A stretch of 37,782 nucleotides of DNA. Source: Betaproteobacteria bacterium (GTDB lineage: Bacteria; Pseudomonadota; Gammaproteobacteria; Burkholderiales; Casimicrobiaceae). Of the stretch, positions 11,831 to 20,645 are shown one piece after another. Under the pieces are notes generated by a model. It made no database searches. It was given only the letters and a program-made list of their open reading frames with translations, and was not told the DNA's origin. The stretch is from positions 1 to 37,782 of the forward strand of contig JACPUX010000058.1 of assembly GCA_016192065.1 (NCBI GenBank), given 5' to 3'. How positions within the stretch are numbered: position 1 is the first letter of the stretch; the number at the start of each line of letters is the position of its first letter. A program made the translations under genes and the position numbers.

Positions 11831-14122
11831 TCAATGGGAAACATCGCGCCCCTGGGCGCGTGGACGGACTTTGACATGCGCCAGATGCTGGTCGAGCGCG
11901 TCGACTTGCAAGGCAAGCAATTTAAGGTCGGCGCTCCGATGCTTGTCTTCAAGCTCGCGGCAGATTTGCGCCGCCCACTTGAAGCCGTACATGCCGAAGC
12001 TCCCTTTGAGCTTGTGCGCCAATTGGCGCAAGGACTCCCGGTCCCCGGCCCGAAGCGACTGGCGCAACAGCGCAGCCAGGGCGCGCCGCGATTCGAGAAA
12101 GCCGGGGATCGCCTCGAACAGGTCTTCGTCGACCCACACGGTCGTCTCCGGCAGCACTTCGGGTACGACATCGGCGCTGCGACTGCGGAACCCGCTTCCG
12201 GCCAGAAGCGCCAGGATTTCGTTCTGCGAGCTGGGCTTGCTGAGATGCAGATCGAAGCCGGCGGCGACGCTGCGCCGCCGGCTGGCTTCGTCGTCATGGG
12301 CGGAAAAGGCGACGATCCGGCTCGGCGCCTCCCCCCGCTCTGCCTGCAATTCACGGATCCGCTTCAGCGCTTCGAAGCCTCCCATGACCGGCATTTCGAG
12401 ATCCATGAAAACGACGTCCGGGCGCCGCACCCGGCATGCCTCGACCGCCTCGCGGCCGTTGACTGCCGTTTCGACTTCCAGCGGCGGACTCGGCAGGAAC
12501 AGCTTCATGATCAGCATGTTGTCCGGGTCATCGTCGACCAGCAGGATGTGCAGCGCCGGGACCGTCTCGCCGGCACCGGGCGAAGCTGTCGGAACAACGG
12601 GGCCTGCGCCCGGCTCTTCGCGGGGCACATCCCATTCCGGCAATGGCAACAGTTCCAGGTCCAGTGTGGTCCCCGCCGTCTCCGAGGTTTCCATCGTCAG
12701 TTCGCCGTGCTGGACGCGCGCCATCAGACGCGCGGAATAGGTGCCCAGCCCGGTGCCCCGGCTTTTGCCGTAGGTGGCGTATTTCTCGAAGAACGAGGCG
12801 CGCACCGGCAGCGGCACGGCGCCGTCGTTGTGAAGGCGCAACCGGACCGGATCGCCGGCCTCGACCGAAACGTCCACCGTCGTCCCCTCCGGCGCAGCCT
12901 CGACCGCATTCTTCAGCAGATTGGCGAGAATCGAGTAGCAGAGGGTTTCCTCGGCGCGCACGAACACCGGCGGCTCGCTCCCGCCGATCCGGAAATCGAC
13001 GGCCTTTGCCCGTGCTTCTTCCGCCAGTTCCCGCGTTACGCCCCGTACGAGAGCGGCGATATCGAACGCCTTGGGACTGAAGGCGTAGCTGCCTTCCTCC
13101 ATCCGGAACAGATCGAGCGACAGGCTGACCATGCGCAGAACCCGCCTGGCCGAGCTTTCGATCATCGACAGCAGCGCTTCTTCCGCTTCGTCCGGCTGCC
13201 GGTTTCGGCGCAGCAGGGCGGGAATCGCGGCAATGCTGTTCAAGGGGGTCTTCAGGTCGTGCCGCGCGATGCGTTCCACTTCTTCCTGCACCTGCATGGC
13301 CCGCGCGAGGGCGGCGTTTTTCGCTTCGAGTTGCCGGGCCTGCGCGTCGACCTGCCCCTTTGCCTCCTGCAGTTGCCGGGTTTGCTCGGTCGCATGACCG
13401 ATGGCGACAACCAGGCGAGATGCCAATGTATTGATATCGCCAACCAGGCGACCGATTTCCGTACCCTCCTGCCCGGCGGGCGGACTCAAGCGCTCGCCGA
13501 CCTCGGCATCCATCCGGTGCAAGCGGTCCGAAATGACCTTGATCGGCCGCACCACGTTCAACAACACCAGCACCAGCAAGCCGCCGCCAATCACCAGCCA
13601 CTGCGCGCCAAGCAACAGGCCAACAAATTGCGCGTCGTCGGCAACGCGTCGGGAAATGGCTGCCGGATCGGGATCAAGAACGATCTCGCCGACGATCTGC
13701 GCCGGATCGAACGGAGACGCGACGCTCCGGACCAATCGCCCGTCGGCAGCCGAACTGACGAATTCGGAGGATTCGGCGGTATCGGCAGCGCCGGGCGAAG
13801 CCCGGTATCTGCTCGCCAGTTCGCGATTGTTGGCGCGGATCGCCACGCCCAGCACCTTGCTGTTCTTGAGCATGCCGCGCACCACTTCGGCGGCCAGCGC
13901 CTGATCTTCGACAAAGCACGCGATTTGCACCGTGCTCTCCACGGTGTCAAGCAATTCGCCCAGTTCCCGGGCAGAATTCGTCTCCGCCCGGTCGCGCGTC
14001 ACTGCCATGGTGACCGCGAGGGACAAGCCACCTGCCACGACGGCCATCCAGACGATGGTGAAAGCCGTCTTTGGGAGGAGCCCCCGGCAATGCGGGCGAA
14101 CAGGACGCTGCCTACTGATCAT
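11831..14122 (-). CDS. Membrane hybrid histidine kinase with CHASE8-like sensor, receiver and HPt
   Basis: This 763-residue kinase has TM1 about 20-42; a periplasmic domain about 43-165 resembling CHASE8 (TVQIACFVEDQALAAEVVRG, 'NSKVLGVAIRANN'); TM2 about 167-190; HAMP about 190-243; coiled coil about 243-285; HisKA with H288 (ARHDLKTPLNSI); HATPase about 380-493 (NLLKNAVEAA, GTGLGTYSARL); a receiver about 524-640 with D574 (MDLEMPVMGG) and K629; and a C-terminal HPt with H703 (AHKLKGSFGMYG). Together with the downstream single receivers it gives a full His-Asp-His-Asp relay. ATG 14122 overlaps the end of the PstS-like gene by 11 bases; its ribosome site is weak, suggesting coupling. Sensing through the periplasmic protein encoded just upstream is inferred from gene order. 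Confidence 0.93.
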   Translation of the reverse strand: MISRQRPVRPHCRGLLPKTAFTIVWMAVVAGGLSLAVTMAVTRDRAETNSARELGELLDTVESTVQIACFVEDQALAAEVVRGMLKNSKVLGVAIRANNRELASRYRASPGAADTAESSEFVSSAADGRLVRSVASPFDPAQIVGEIVLDPDPAAISRRVADDAQFVGLLLGAQWLVIGGGLLVLVLLNVVRPIKVISDRLHRMDAEVGERLSPPAGQEGTEIGRLVGDINTLASRLVVAIGHATEQTRQLQEAKGQVDAQARQLEAKNAALARAMQVQEEVERIARHDLKTPLNSIAAIPALLRRNRQPDEAEEALLSMIESSARRVLRMVSLSLDLFRMEEGSYAFSPKAFDIAALVRGVTRELAEEARAKAVDFRIGGSEPPVFVRAEETLCYSILANLLKNAVEAAPEGTTVDVSVEAGDPVRLRLHNDGAVPLPVRASFFEKYATYGKSRGTGLGTYSARLMARVQHGELTMETSETAGTTLDLELLPLPEWDVPREEPGAGPVVPTASPGAGETVPALHILLVDDDPDNMLIMKLFLPSPPLEVETAVNGREAVEACRVRRPDVVFMDLEMPVMGGFEALKRIRELQAERGEAPSRIVAFSAHDDEASRRRSVAAGFDLHLSKPSSQNEILALLAGSGFRSRSADVVPEVLPETTVWVDEDLFEAIPGFLESRRALAALLRQSLRAGDRESLRQLAHKLKGSFGMYGFKWAAQICRELEDKHRSADLKLLALQVDALDQHLAHVKVRPRAQGRDVSH

Positions 14123-14543
14123 GGTCCGGGCTGAATACGATCGTCAGCCGTTGATCCACCGAGGCGCGGTCCACATAGGCGATGCCGCCTTTTCTGGAAG
14201 CCAGCAGATGCAGAACCTCTCCGGAATTCTCCGTTTTCAGGGGCGGCAACGTTCGGCCAGAGAAAACAAGGCGGGCCCAATAGGCATTGATTTCGGCCAT
14301 GTCCTTGTCGACCAGCAGGCGGTAGAAGCGCGCTTTCAGCGGACTGCCGTCGGGCTGGTCAATCGGCTCGGCCGGCAGGCCCGAGGGAAACTGACGGAAG
14401 CGGCCGAGAAAAATATTGACCACCTGCTCCCGGCTCAACCTGCCGACGCCGCTCGCCGCATTGGCGACCACCACGACCTCGCCGGCACCAGCCGCGCACG
14501 GCAGGAACGAGAGCAGCGCAAGAATCCGGGCGAACAGTTTCAT
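14112..14543 (-). CDS. Short PstS-like periplasmic substrate-binding protein
   Basis: The 143-residue exported protein has a signal peptide (MKLFARILALLSFLPCAAGA, cleavage near residue 20) followed by a PBP-like fold typical of the short 'phosphate ABC transporter substrate-binding' family: VVVVANAASGVGRLSREQVV, NIFLGRFRQFPSG, 'INAYWARLVFSGRTLPP' and a late GGIAYVD. It is much shorter than true PstS (about 320-340 residues) and has no ABC permease or ATPase genes beside it, so a sensory or accessory role is more likely than transport. It starts 8 bases after the porin stop and its end overlaps the kinase start. The ligand is unknown; an oxyanion would fit the family. Confidence 0.85.
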   Translation of the reverse strand: MKLFARILALLSFLPCAAGAGEVVVVANAASGVGRLSREQVVNIFLGRFRQFPSGLPAEPIDQPDGSPLKARFYRLLVDKDMAEINAYWARLVFSGRTLPPLKTENSGEVLHLLASRKGGIAYVDRASVDQRLTIVFSPDHDQ

Positions 14544-14551
14544 GAGGCTGC

Positions 14552-15802
14552 CTAAAAAACGAAGTCCAGCGTCAGGCTCAGCACATCCGTCCGGCCGTTC
14601 CAGGCCGGACTTTCCCCCTGCTGGAAGGCGACGCTGCCCGGCTCACCGCGCACCCGGTCCCACTGGAGCTTCACGGCGACGTTGGGCCGAACGTCCCAGC
14701 GCACGCCGGCAAACAAGGTGCGCTGATCGACATGCGTTTGGCGCATGATCGCCGCCACCCCGCCGTTCAGCGCCGCGAACGGCGGAACGGCGTCGGGCAG
14801 GCCCGTCGTCAGAGGATTGGCGCTCGACCTGACGCGCGAAAACCCGAGATAAGGCGTCAGCGAAGAAACGCGGTAGGCGAGCAAGCCATAGCCTGCGCTG
14901 GAGCCTTCGAACAATGCGCTCTCCTGCGTCGTGCGGCTGAACATCAGCTGCGCCTGAACCGGCCCCTTGTCGTAGACCACTCCGGCCGAGTAGTAGTGCG
15001 CGCGCCGGTCGGCGACCGACAAGGCGTCGGCCGCGGCAATCGCCGACGGCACCCCGGTAAGGCGCAGCCCGCCGCGCACCTCATTGATGGGGAAATCGTG
15101 GCGAAAGCGCAATTGAGCGTAGGACAACCGCCATTGCCACGCGCCCTGCAGGTAGTCGACGTAGCCACCGAACATCCGCGAGCCGGAGAAGTCCCAGACC
15201 CAGTCGGCGATGGGTATTTTCTCGCCGGCGACGCCGTAGAACGCCTTGAACTTCGCCAGCCCCGGCGCTACCGGAACGGTCAGGGTGGCATCGCCGCCGT
15301 TCATGTAATAAATCGGCAACGGTGTGAAATAGTCGGTGGGCGGACGAACGGGAAGATAGGAATAACCGATCAGACGCGAATCGGCCAGCATGTAGAACTC
15401 GGTACCGATGCGGCCGGCCCGCAGGCTCAGGCCCGGGTCCGGATCGTATTTCAGGAACGCCCAGCCGACCTCGGGCCGGAAACTCTTGTCGTAACGATAG
15501 CGACTGGCGACTTGCACCACCCCCTCCAGTCGATCGTCGAAACGGTAGTTGGCCTGCACCCCGAGCAGCGAATCGACCTTGCCGGTCCACTGCCCGCGTG
15601 ACCCGTCCGGCTGCGAGAGATCACGGACAAAATCCGCCTGATCCGAAGACGAACGCGCCATGCCCAGCGTGCCGAAGCCGCGCAACGAAAAGCGGGGAGT
15701 AGCCAGTTCTTCCGGTTCATCCGCCCAGGCGGGGAAAACCGACTGACGCGCCACGAGTGACAGCAACAGGAGCCGGAAGAAGATTGAAAGATGCGGCCTC
15801 AT
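14552..15802 (-). CDS. Porin-like outer-membrane beta-barrel protein
   Basis: The 416-residue protein has an N-terminal signal peptide (cleavage near AWADEP, about residue 27), then alternating amphipathic strands throughout (for example FSLRGFGTLGMARSS, YRYDKSFRPEVGWAFLKYD, TDVLSLTLDFVF) and a terminal Phe, the usual outer-membrane insertion signal. Residues RGFGTLG and LSLRAGRIGTEFYM fit the betaproteobacterial porin-like group. It is followed after 8 bases by the PstS-like gene and preceded by a small membrane protein whose stop overlaps its start as ATGA. It probably admits or binds the solute sensed by this operon. Specificity cannot be read from the sequence. Confidence 0.88.
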   Translation of the reverse strand: MRPHLSIFFRLLLLSLVARQSVFPAWADEPEELATPRFSLRGFGTLGMARSSSDQADFVRDLSQPDGSRGQWTGKVDSLLGVQANYRFDDRLEGVVQVASRYRYDKSFRPEVGWAFLKYDPDPGLSLRAGRIGTEFYMLADSRLIGYSYLPVRPPTDYFTPLPIYYMNGGDATLTVPVAPGLAKFKAFYGVAGEKIPIADWVWDFSGSRMFGGYVDYLQGAWQWRLSYAQLRFRHDFPINEVRGGLRLTGVPSAIAAADALSVADRRAHYYSAGVVYDKGPVQAQLMFSRTTQESALFEGSSAGYGLLAYRVSSLTPYLGFSRVRSSANPLTTGLPDAVPPFAALNGGVAAIMRQTHVDQRTLFAGVRWDVRPNVAVKLQWDRVRGEPGSVAFQQGESPAWNGRTDVLSLTLDFVF

Positions 15803-16050
15803 TGAAAGCCCTGTTGCCGACGCCGCCTGAACCGGGACGGGCAGGCGGCGTCGGCGACCGTTGCATTCGATTCATAGCGCATCACTATTTCTTCAACCTT
15901 TGGCGCCGGGGGCGACAAGCAATCGAGATCCCGCAGGCGGCGCATCGCCGCAAGCCACTCATTCTCCTGCCTTAGCAGTTGCCAATGGCCGAGCACCCTG
16001 CCCGCGATGAAGCCAACGAGGACAGCAAGCGCCAGATCAATCACGGTCAT
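15799..16050 (-). CDS. Small single-pass membrane protein
   Basis: A predicted 83-residue protein (start MTVIDLALAVLVGFIAGRVLG) with one N-terminal hydrophobic helix at about residues 2-22 and a basic, Arg-rich tail. No family was recognised. Support for it being real is the ATGA overlap with the porin start and the good membrane helix. The ribosome site before ATG 16050 is weak, and the frame is open far upstream, so the start is uncertain. It would be the first gene of the porin/PstS-like/kinase operon. Confidence 0.5.
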   Translation of the reverse strand: MTVIDLALAVLVGFIAGRVLGHWQLLRQENEWLAAMRRLRDLDCLSPPAPKVEEIVMRYESNATVADAACPSRFRRRRQQGFQ

Positions 16051-16463
16051 CGCTGCACCAGGAAACCGGCCAACAAGGCCCGGACCCGCCACCCGCGGCT
16101 CGAAGCATGCCCGACCAGGCCGACGAATCGCCCCCATCTGTTCAGTGCCACCATCTCTCACCCCCCATCCGCACACGGGACGAACGCCCCCCGACACGCA
16201 GAGATTCCCGAGAATCGTCACCGGAGCAACGGCAACCGGCGCGTCCTCATTCACTTTCGGCATGCTCGTGAGCAATATTAGCGTTAGGCCGCAAAACAAA
16301 AATCCGGACGAATCCCCGTGCAATAGGGTATTCACCCTTGGTCGACACAGGAACGCCACGCCGGACCGAGGGAGAGTGCCGCCTTGAATCCGTCCATCGG
16401 CGACTTCCCGTCTTCGATTTTCGCGGCCAGCGCCGTTCGAATCGACCCGCCGGAAACCGACAC
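16051..16463. other. Intergenic region upstream of the porin operon
   Basis: A 413-base gap between the DUF748 stop and the small membrane gene. It should hold the promoter of the porin/kinase operon. The stretch 16260-16310 is distinctly more AT-rich than its surroundings. No gene, repeat or clear terminator was seen. Confidence 0.5.
16275..16302 (-). promoter_or_regulatory. Candidate sigma-70-like promoter for the porin/kinase operon
   Basis: On the minus strand, TTTTTG (16297-16302) and TAATAT (16275-16280) are separated by 16 bases inside the only AT-rich island of the gap. The -35 match is weak, and the distance to the first start codon (about 225 bases) implies a long leader. Tentative. 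Confidence 0.3.
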
Positions 16464-19400
16464 CTACCGCAGAGAAAACATCACCCGGTTCGCTTTCGTC
16501 CCGGATTCTCCATCGGGGACACCGGTGGATTTTGTCCCGACGATGAACACCCGCTCCGCCGGCACTTGGCCGTTTTTCAACAACCATTCCTTCGTTGCCA
16601 GGGCGCGCTGGTTGCCAAGGGCTTTCAGGTCGTCGTCGCCCACCTCGGCGTTGGCGATCATCAGTTTTTCCATTTCCCCCACCGGCAGATCCTTCTGCAA
16701 GCCGATCAGGTTGCGCGGCTTCGGGAATTTCTCGGCCTTGTACGCCCGAGCCAGCAGGGCCGGGTATTCGTCGCGGCTTACCGTGACGCCATCCACGTCG
16801 GCGGACTGGCCTTTCGCCACCAGATCCTTCAGCCTCAGCGCCCTCGCCTTGCGCTCGATGGTGGCGCGCTTGAGGCCCTCGCGATCCGCCCCGAAATCGA
16901 CGCCGCCGGAAATTTCCAGTTTGAGCGCGGGTCGGTCGACGAGCGCCTTGGCCAGCGACTGCAGCTTGCCCTCCCCCGCCGGCGCGATGGCGGCGCTGCC
17001 GGGATCGAATTCCAGCCACGCCAGTTCCTCGCCACCGCCGAACATTGAACCGAGCAGGGCAAAAGGCGCGGTGACGGCCTTGCTGATGAGATTGACGATC
17101 ACCTTGACGACGAGGCTTCCGACCGAGAACTGCGGATCGTCCAGCGAACCGCCGATCGGCAGGTCGATGTCGATGACGCCGTGGCGATCACGCAGCAGCG
17201 CCACGGCCAGATGCACCGGCAGATCGGCGGCGTCGGGACTGTCGACCTTCTCGCCGAAGGTGAGCTGGTCCAGGATCAGGCGGTTCTGTGCGGCAAGCTC
17301 GCGGTTTTCCATCTTGTAGGCCACCTCGAAGGAGAGCTTGCCCTTGTCGATGCCGTAGCCCACGTATTTGCCGGAATAGGGCGACATCGGCGCCAGTTCC
17401 ATGCCCCGGACATCGGCCTTGAGGTCGAGGAAAAGATCGCCCTTGAGCGGATTGATCCGGCCGGCGATGCCGAGCGGCGCGCCGTTGACCTGGCCGCGCA
17501 GGTCAACGCCGGCGGCGGAGGACGCATCCGACGACAGGTCGGTCACCGTGCCGCCCAGTTCCATCAGGTTGGCCGTGTAGTTGGGTTTGATGAAGTTGTC
17601 GGTGAAGCGCACGCTGCCGCCCTGCAGCGTCAGCTTGCCGACCTTGATCGGCGGCACCTCGCCCGGGACCTTGCCATTTTCCGGTGTCGGTGCAGCCGCC
17701 CCGGCCGGCGCGTCGTGCGCGTCGGCATCGCTGCGGACGATGTCCTGCAGGTTGATGCGGCCCGCGCCATCGACGATCACCCGGGCAAAGAAATTCTTCA
17801 CGGCGACCTGATCCGCCGCCAGGGCGAAGGGGGCCAGCCGCAGGTCCAGGCCGGCGAGCGAAAGCGACTTCCAGCGCAGGAAGTCGTTGGCGCCGAGCTT
17901 GTCCACCGCCGCCAGATCGCTGACCGCCAGCGCCCCCTTGAAGCCGCCTTGCCAAGTGCCATCGTTGCCCTGCGCCAGCCGCAGCCGGCCCTTGCTGGTC
18001 AGACTGGCTCGGGTGACCAGCAGATTCACCCGGTCGGTGATGTAGGGTTGCAGCGGGAGGATGTCGACGCCCTTCAGATCCAGCGCCAGGTCGGCCTGCA
18101 GCGGTGCGAGCCCGATGCCGCCGCTCAGCGCGAGGCGGCCGGTGTTGTTGACCGTCGCCTTCAGCTCCACCCTGCCCGGCGCCGAGCGGGCGGTAGACAA
18201 ATCCTGAAATGAGAGGCTCAGGGGCGCCACGACGGTGACCGCCGGCCGGGGCAGGCTGCGGTCCTCCAGCCGGACGCTCCAGTGGTCGACGGCCAGCCGG
18301 CCCACGCTCATGGCGTAGTCCCCATCCGCCCGGCCTGCCGCCGGTTTCTCTCTGCCGCCCGCGGACGCTGCTTTCGTCTCCACCGCGGTCGCCGCTCCCG
18401 GCTTGCCCTGGCGCAACACGATGCCGGCGCTGCCCGAGGCAATCTCGCCCACGCTCACCGTCCGCCCGGCCGGATCGACCGCCACCTGGCGCACCGCCAG
18501 ATCGAGCTTTTCCACGCCGACGCTCAAAGGCCGCGCGCCATACGCGTCGGCATAGCGCAACGCAGCGCCATGGATATCGAGTTCTCCCACCGCCAGGCTG
18601 ACCGCCGGGGGCCGGGTCGCCGCAACGGCGGCCCGGCCCCCGGCCGGCGGCAGCAGGCGCATTACGTTCAACTCCCCGTCGCGGCCGCGGCTCACGTCCG
18701 CCTGCACGCCGACCACCACCGCCCGCGCGATCTCGAAGCGCCCCGCGAACACGTCGGTATTGCCCAGGCTTGCCGTCAGCAAGGGCAGCTTCAGGACCGG
18801 CTTGCCCCCGAGGTCGGTGACCTGGACGTCGCGGAAGGTAAAGCTGCCCCCCAGCATCAAGGCGGGAGCCGTCTCTTTCGGCTGCCGGAAACTGGCGGTC
18901 AGCCGCAGGTCCAGTCTGGCGCCGGGTACCTTGAAGCGCGGCTCGAAGGGCAGATATTCCAGGTAGTCGGTCAGATCCAGCCCCTCCAGGCTCAGATTCG
19001 CCACCGCTTCCCGGGACTCAGTGAAGGGAAGGACCTTGCCCTTCACCTGCACCGGCGTGCCGTTCACCTTCATGCTCAGCAGCGGCTCGACGAACACCGC
19101 CACCGAAGCCGGCAGCGACGAGACGAAGGGCACCCCGAGCCGGATATCCGCCACCGTGTGGGTGGTCTTCCGCGGCCGGTCGTCGAACTCGATGCGACCG
19201 CCTTCGACCTCGATGTTGTACACGGAGAAGCGCACCGGTTCGTCGGCAGGCGGCTGCTTCGCGATCAGCTCGACGAGGTCGTCGACGTTGTAGCGATGGG
19301 CATCGGTTCGCACCAGATGGACATAGGGCCGGGTCAATTTCAGCTCGGCGACCACCGGCGCGAGCCGGAACAGCGATTCGGCGGAAACCCTTGCCTCCAG

Positions 19401-19685
19401 GGAGTCGAAGGCAGCGAATACAGCCTCGCTCTGCGCCTCCAGGAGCTTCACGCCCTGCGCCCTGACGACCAGGGTGAAAGGGTTGATCTCGACGGCAGCG
19501 ATGGACAACCGGCGATGCAGTTCCTCGACGACGAAGCGTTCCGTTCGGGACTTGATCAGGTCCGGGAGAAAGAAGTGGACGAACAAGCCCGACAAAAGGA
19601 CAACGGCACTCAAAACTGCCGCAAAAAGACGGAGACCGGGCTTGCGGGCGAAATCGGCGGCGCGTCGGCGAAGAGTCGGGGACAT
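16464..19685 (-). CDS. Large DUF748 / AsmA-like envelope protein
   Basis: This 1073-residue protein has one N-terminal transmembrane helix (about 19-41, LFAAVLSAVVLLSGLFVHFF) and a very long periplasmic part made of repeated amphipathic beta-strands, as in DUF748/AsmA-like proteins that span the envelope. Typical segments are FTLVVRAQGVKLLE near the start, 'GGSVRFTDNFIKPNYTANL' in the middle, and YGIDKGKLSFEVAYKMENR with 'IDIDLPIGGSLDDPQFSVG' in the last third. The end (ERVFIVGTKSTGV...ANRVMFSLR) resembles the OmpA-like tail seen in DUF748 proteins. Family members are linked to outer-membrane lipid homeostasis, but that role is not shown here. The ATG start is at 19685; the next upstream gene, ompA-like, is on the same strand, 156 bases away. 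Confidence 0.9.
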   Translation of the reverse strand: MSPTLRRRAADFARKPGLRLFAAVLSAVVLLSGLFVHFFLPDLIKSRTERFVVEELHRRLSIAAVEINPFTLVVRAQGVKLLEAQSEAVFAAFDSLEARVSAESLFRLAPVVAELKLTRPYVHLVRTDAHRYNVDDLVELIAKQPPADEPVRFSVYNIEVEGGRIEFDDRPRKTTHTVADIRLGVPFVSSLPASVAVFVEPLLSMKVNGTPVQVKGKVLPFTESREAVANLSLEGLDLTDYLEYLPFEPRFKVPGARLDLRLTASFRQPKETAPALMLGGSFTFRDVQVTDLGGKPVLKLPLLTASLGNTDVFAGRFEIARAVVVGVQADVSRGRDGELNVMRLLPPAGGRAAVAATRPPAVSLAVGELDIHGAALRYADAYGARPLSVGVEKLDLAVRQVAVDPAGRTVSVGEIASGSAGIVLRQGKPGAATAVETKAASAGGREKPAAGRADGDYAMSVGRLAVDHWSVRLEDRSLPRPAVTVVAPLSLSFQDLSTARSAPGRVELKATVNNTGRLALSGGIGLAPLQADLALDLKGVDILPLQPYITDRVNLLVTRASLTSKGRLRLAQGNDGTWQGGFKGALAVSDLAAVDKLGANDFLRWKSLSLAGLDLRLAPFALAADQVAVKNFFARVIVDGAGRINLQDIVRSDADAHDAPAGAAAPTPENGKVPGEVPPIKVGKLTLQGGSVRFTDNFIKPNYTANLMELGGTVTDLSSDASSAAGVDLRGQVNGAPLGIAGRINPLKGDLFLDLKADVRGMELAPMSPYSGKYVGYGIDKGKLSFEVAYKMENRELAAQNRLILDQLTFGEKVDSPDAADLPVHLAVALLRDRHGVIDIDLPIGGSLDDPQFSVGSLVVKVIVNLISKAVTAPFALLGSMFGGGEELAWLEFDPGSAAIAPAGEGKLQSLAKALVDRPALKLEISGGVDFGADREGLKRATIERKARALRLKDLVAKGQSADVDGVTVSRDEYPALLARAYKAEKFPKPRNLIGLQKDLPVGEMEKLMIANAEVGDDDLKALGNQRALATKEWLLKNGQVPAERVFIVGTKSTGVPDGESGTKANRVMFSLR

Positions 19686-19805
19686 GACGGGTAATTCTCA
19701 GGAAACAAAGAGAGGGAAGCGCAAGTCGCGGGCCAAGCTCACGACGGAATCCCCGTCCCGGAAACGGATCGCCTCGCCGACGCCGGACAGCCGACGCGAG
19801 GCAGG

Positions 19806-19829
19806 CGACAGGCCTTTTCAGGCCTGTCG
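19806..19829. terminator. Perfect hairpin downstream of the OmpA-family gene
   Basis: A 10-bp perfect stem, CGACAGGCCT / AGGCCTGTCG, with a 4-base loop lies 13 bases past the OmpA-family stop on the minus strand. There is no T-run on either side, so it is either a weak terminator or an mRNA 3' stabiliser between this gene and DUF748. Confidence 0.45.
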
Positions 19830-19841
19830 GTCAAACGTCGA

Positions 19842-20501
19842 CTATTTCGCCGCCCCGCGAACCTCGATGACGGTCCGGCGGTTCGGCCCGAGACACGCGA
19901 TGAGCGCCTTGCGCTTGAGCTTGGCGTCGCAATCCTTGATCGGCGCGGATTCGCCCTTGCCGGCGGTCTCGATCGACTCGGCCTTGACGCCCTTGCCGAC
20001 GAGATAGGACTTGACCGCCTCGGCACGCTGCATCGACAGCTTCTCGTTGTACGCCTCCGAGCCGAGACGGTCGGTATGGCCCGTGACCAGGACGACTTTC
20101 ACCGCACTGCAGGAAGGCAGCCGAGCGATCACCTGGCCGTCGATCCCCGCCTTGGCGGCGGCGTTCAATTCGGCCTTGTCGAAGGCGAAGGTTTCATCGT
20201 TCTGCAGGCTGTAGGCGAAGTCGCAGTTCCCGGGTGCCGGCTTCGGCGCCTCGGCAAGCAGAACCGGCTTGGGCGCTTCCGCCTTCTTGACGAGATCGGG
20301 GTCGCACTCGGCGACCGCCATTCCGGGCGTCCAGTACCCGCTACGCCAGCACAGGCCATGACCGCTCCTGGCGTACTCTCCGCGCGCATCGCGCCAGTAG
20401 CCGGAATCGTCCTGCACCTGCGCCTGAGCGGCAACGGCGCCAAGGCCGAGGCAAATCCCCAGCACCGCATGAACGACACCGCTTTTCGTCTTCAACAACA
20501 T
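19842..20501 (-). CDS. OmpA-family peptidoglycan-associated protein
   Basis: The 219-residue exported protein has a signal peptide to about residue 27 (AAQAQ), a short spacer with 'SGYWRDARGEYARSGHGLCW' and the Ala/Pro-rich AEAPKPVLLAEAPKPAP linker, then an OmpA C-terminal domain at about 100-215 with DETFAFDKAELN, VTGHTDRLGSEAYNEKLS and 'PNRRTVIEV', which is the meso-DAP/peptidoglycan site. No N-terminal beta-barrel is present, so it is a soluble or periplasmic anchor protein. ATG 20501 is chosen for the GGAG nine bases upstream. Four Cys in the mature part could form disulfides. Confidence 0.93.
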   Translation of the reverse strand: MLLKTKSGVVHAVLGICLGLGAVAAQAQVQDDSGYWRDARGEYARSGHGLCWRSGYWTPGMAVAECDPDLVKKAEAPKPVLLAEAPKPAPGNCDFAYSLQNDETFAFDKAELNAAAKAGIDGQVIARLPSCSAVKVVLVTGHTDRLGSEAYNEKLSMQRAEAVKSYLVGKGVKAESIETAGKGESAPIKDCDAKLKRKALIACLGPNRRTVIEVRGAAK

Positions 20502-20645
20502 ATCTATGCTCCGTATAAATGGATTGGGTGAAACTGTTTTCCTGCTCTTTTCCGCTCGTGCAGCGCACGAACGACAGACGTGCCCCGCCATGCGAAACGC
20601 CAGACGCCAGGCATGGCCGGAGTCCGGGTTCGTAGCCCCTGCCCT

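Larger units (their letters stand above)
11010..11834 (-). repeat. Tandem gene duplication of receiver plus leader
   Basis: Two direct repeats offset by about 429 bases each hold a leader (GATAAA...CCGAGGTTGAAA), a start codon and a receiver gene. The short spacer between the genes also carries a small hairpin at 11413-11427 (TCCGGT, loop CCA, ACCGGA). Confidence 0.7.

Noticed and set aside
15799..17019. 406-codon minus frame reaching back into the DUF748 gene
   Set aside because: Only its last 83 codons look like a protein; the rest is an out-of-frame reading of DUF748.
18282..19694. 470-codon plus-strand frame opposite DUF748
   Set aside because: His/Arg/Gln-rich antisense reading typical of high-GC DNA, no ribosome site or domain.
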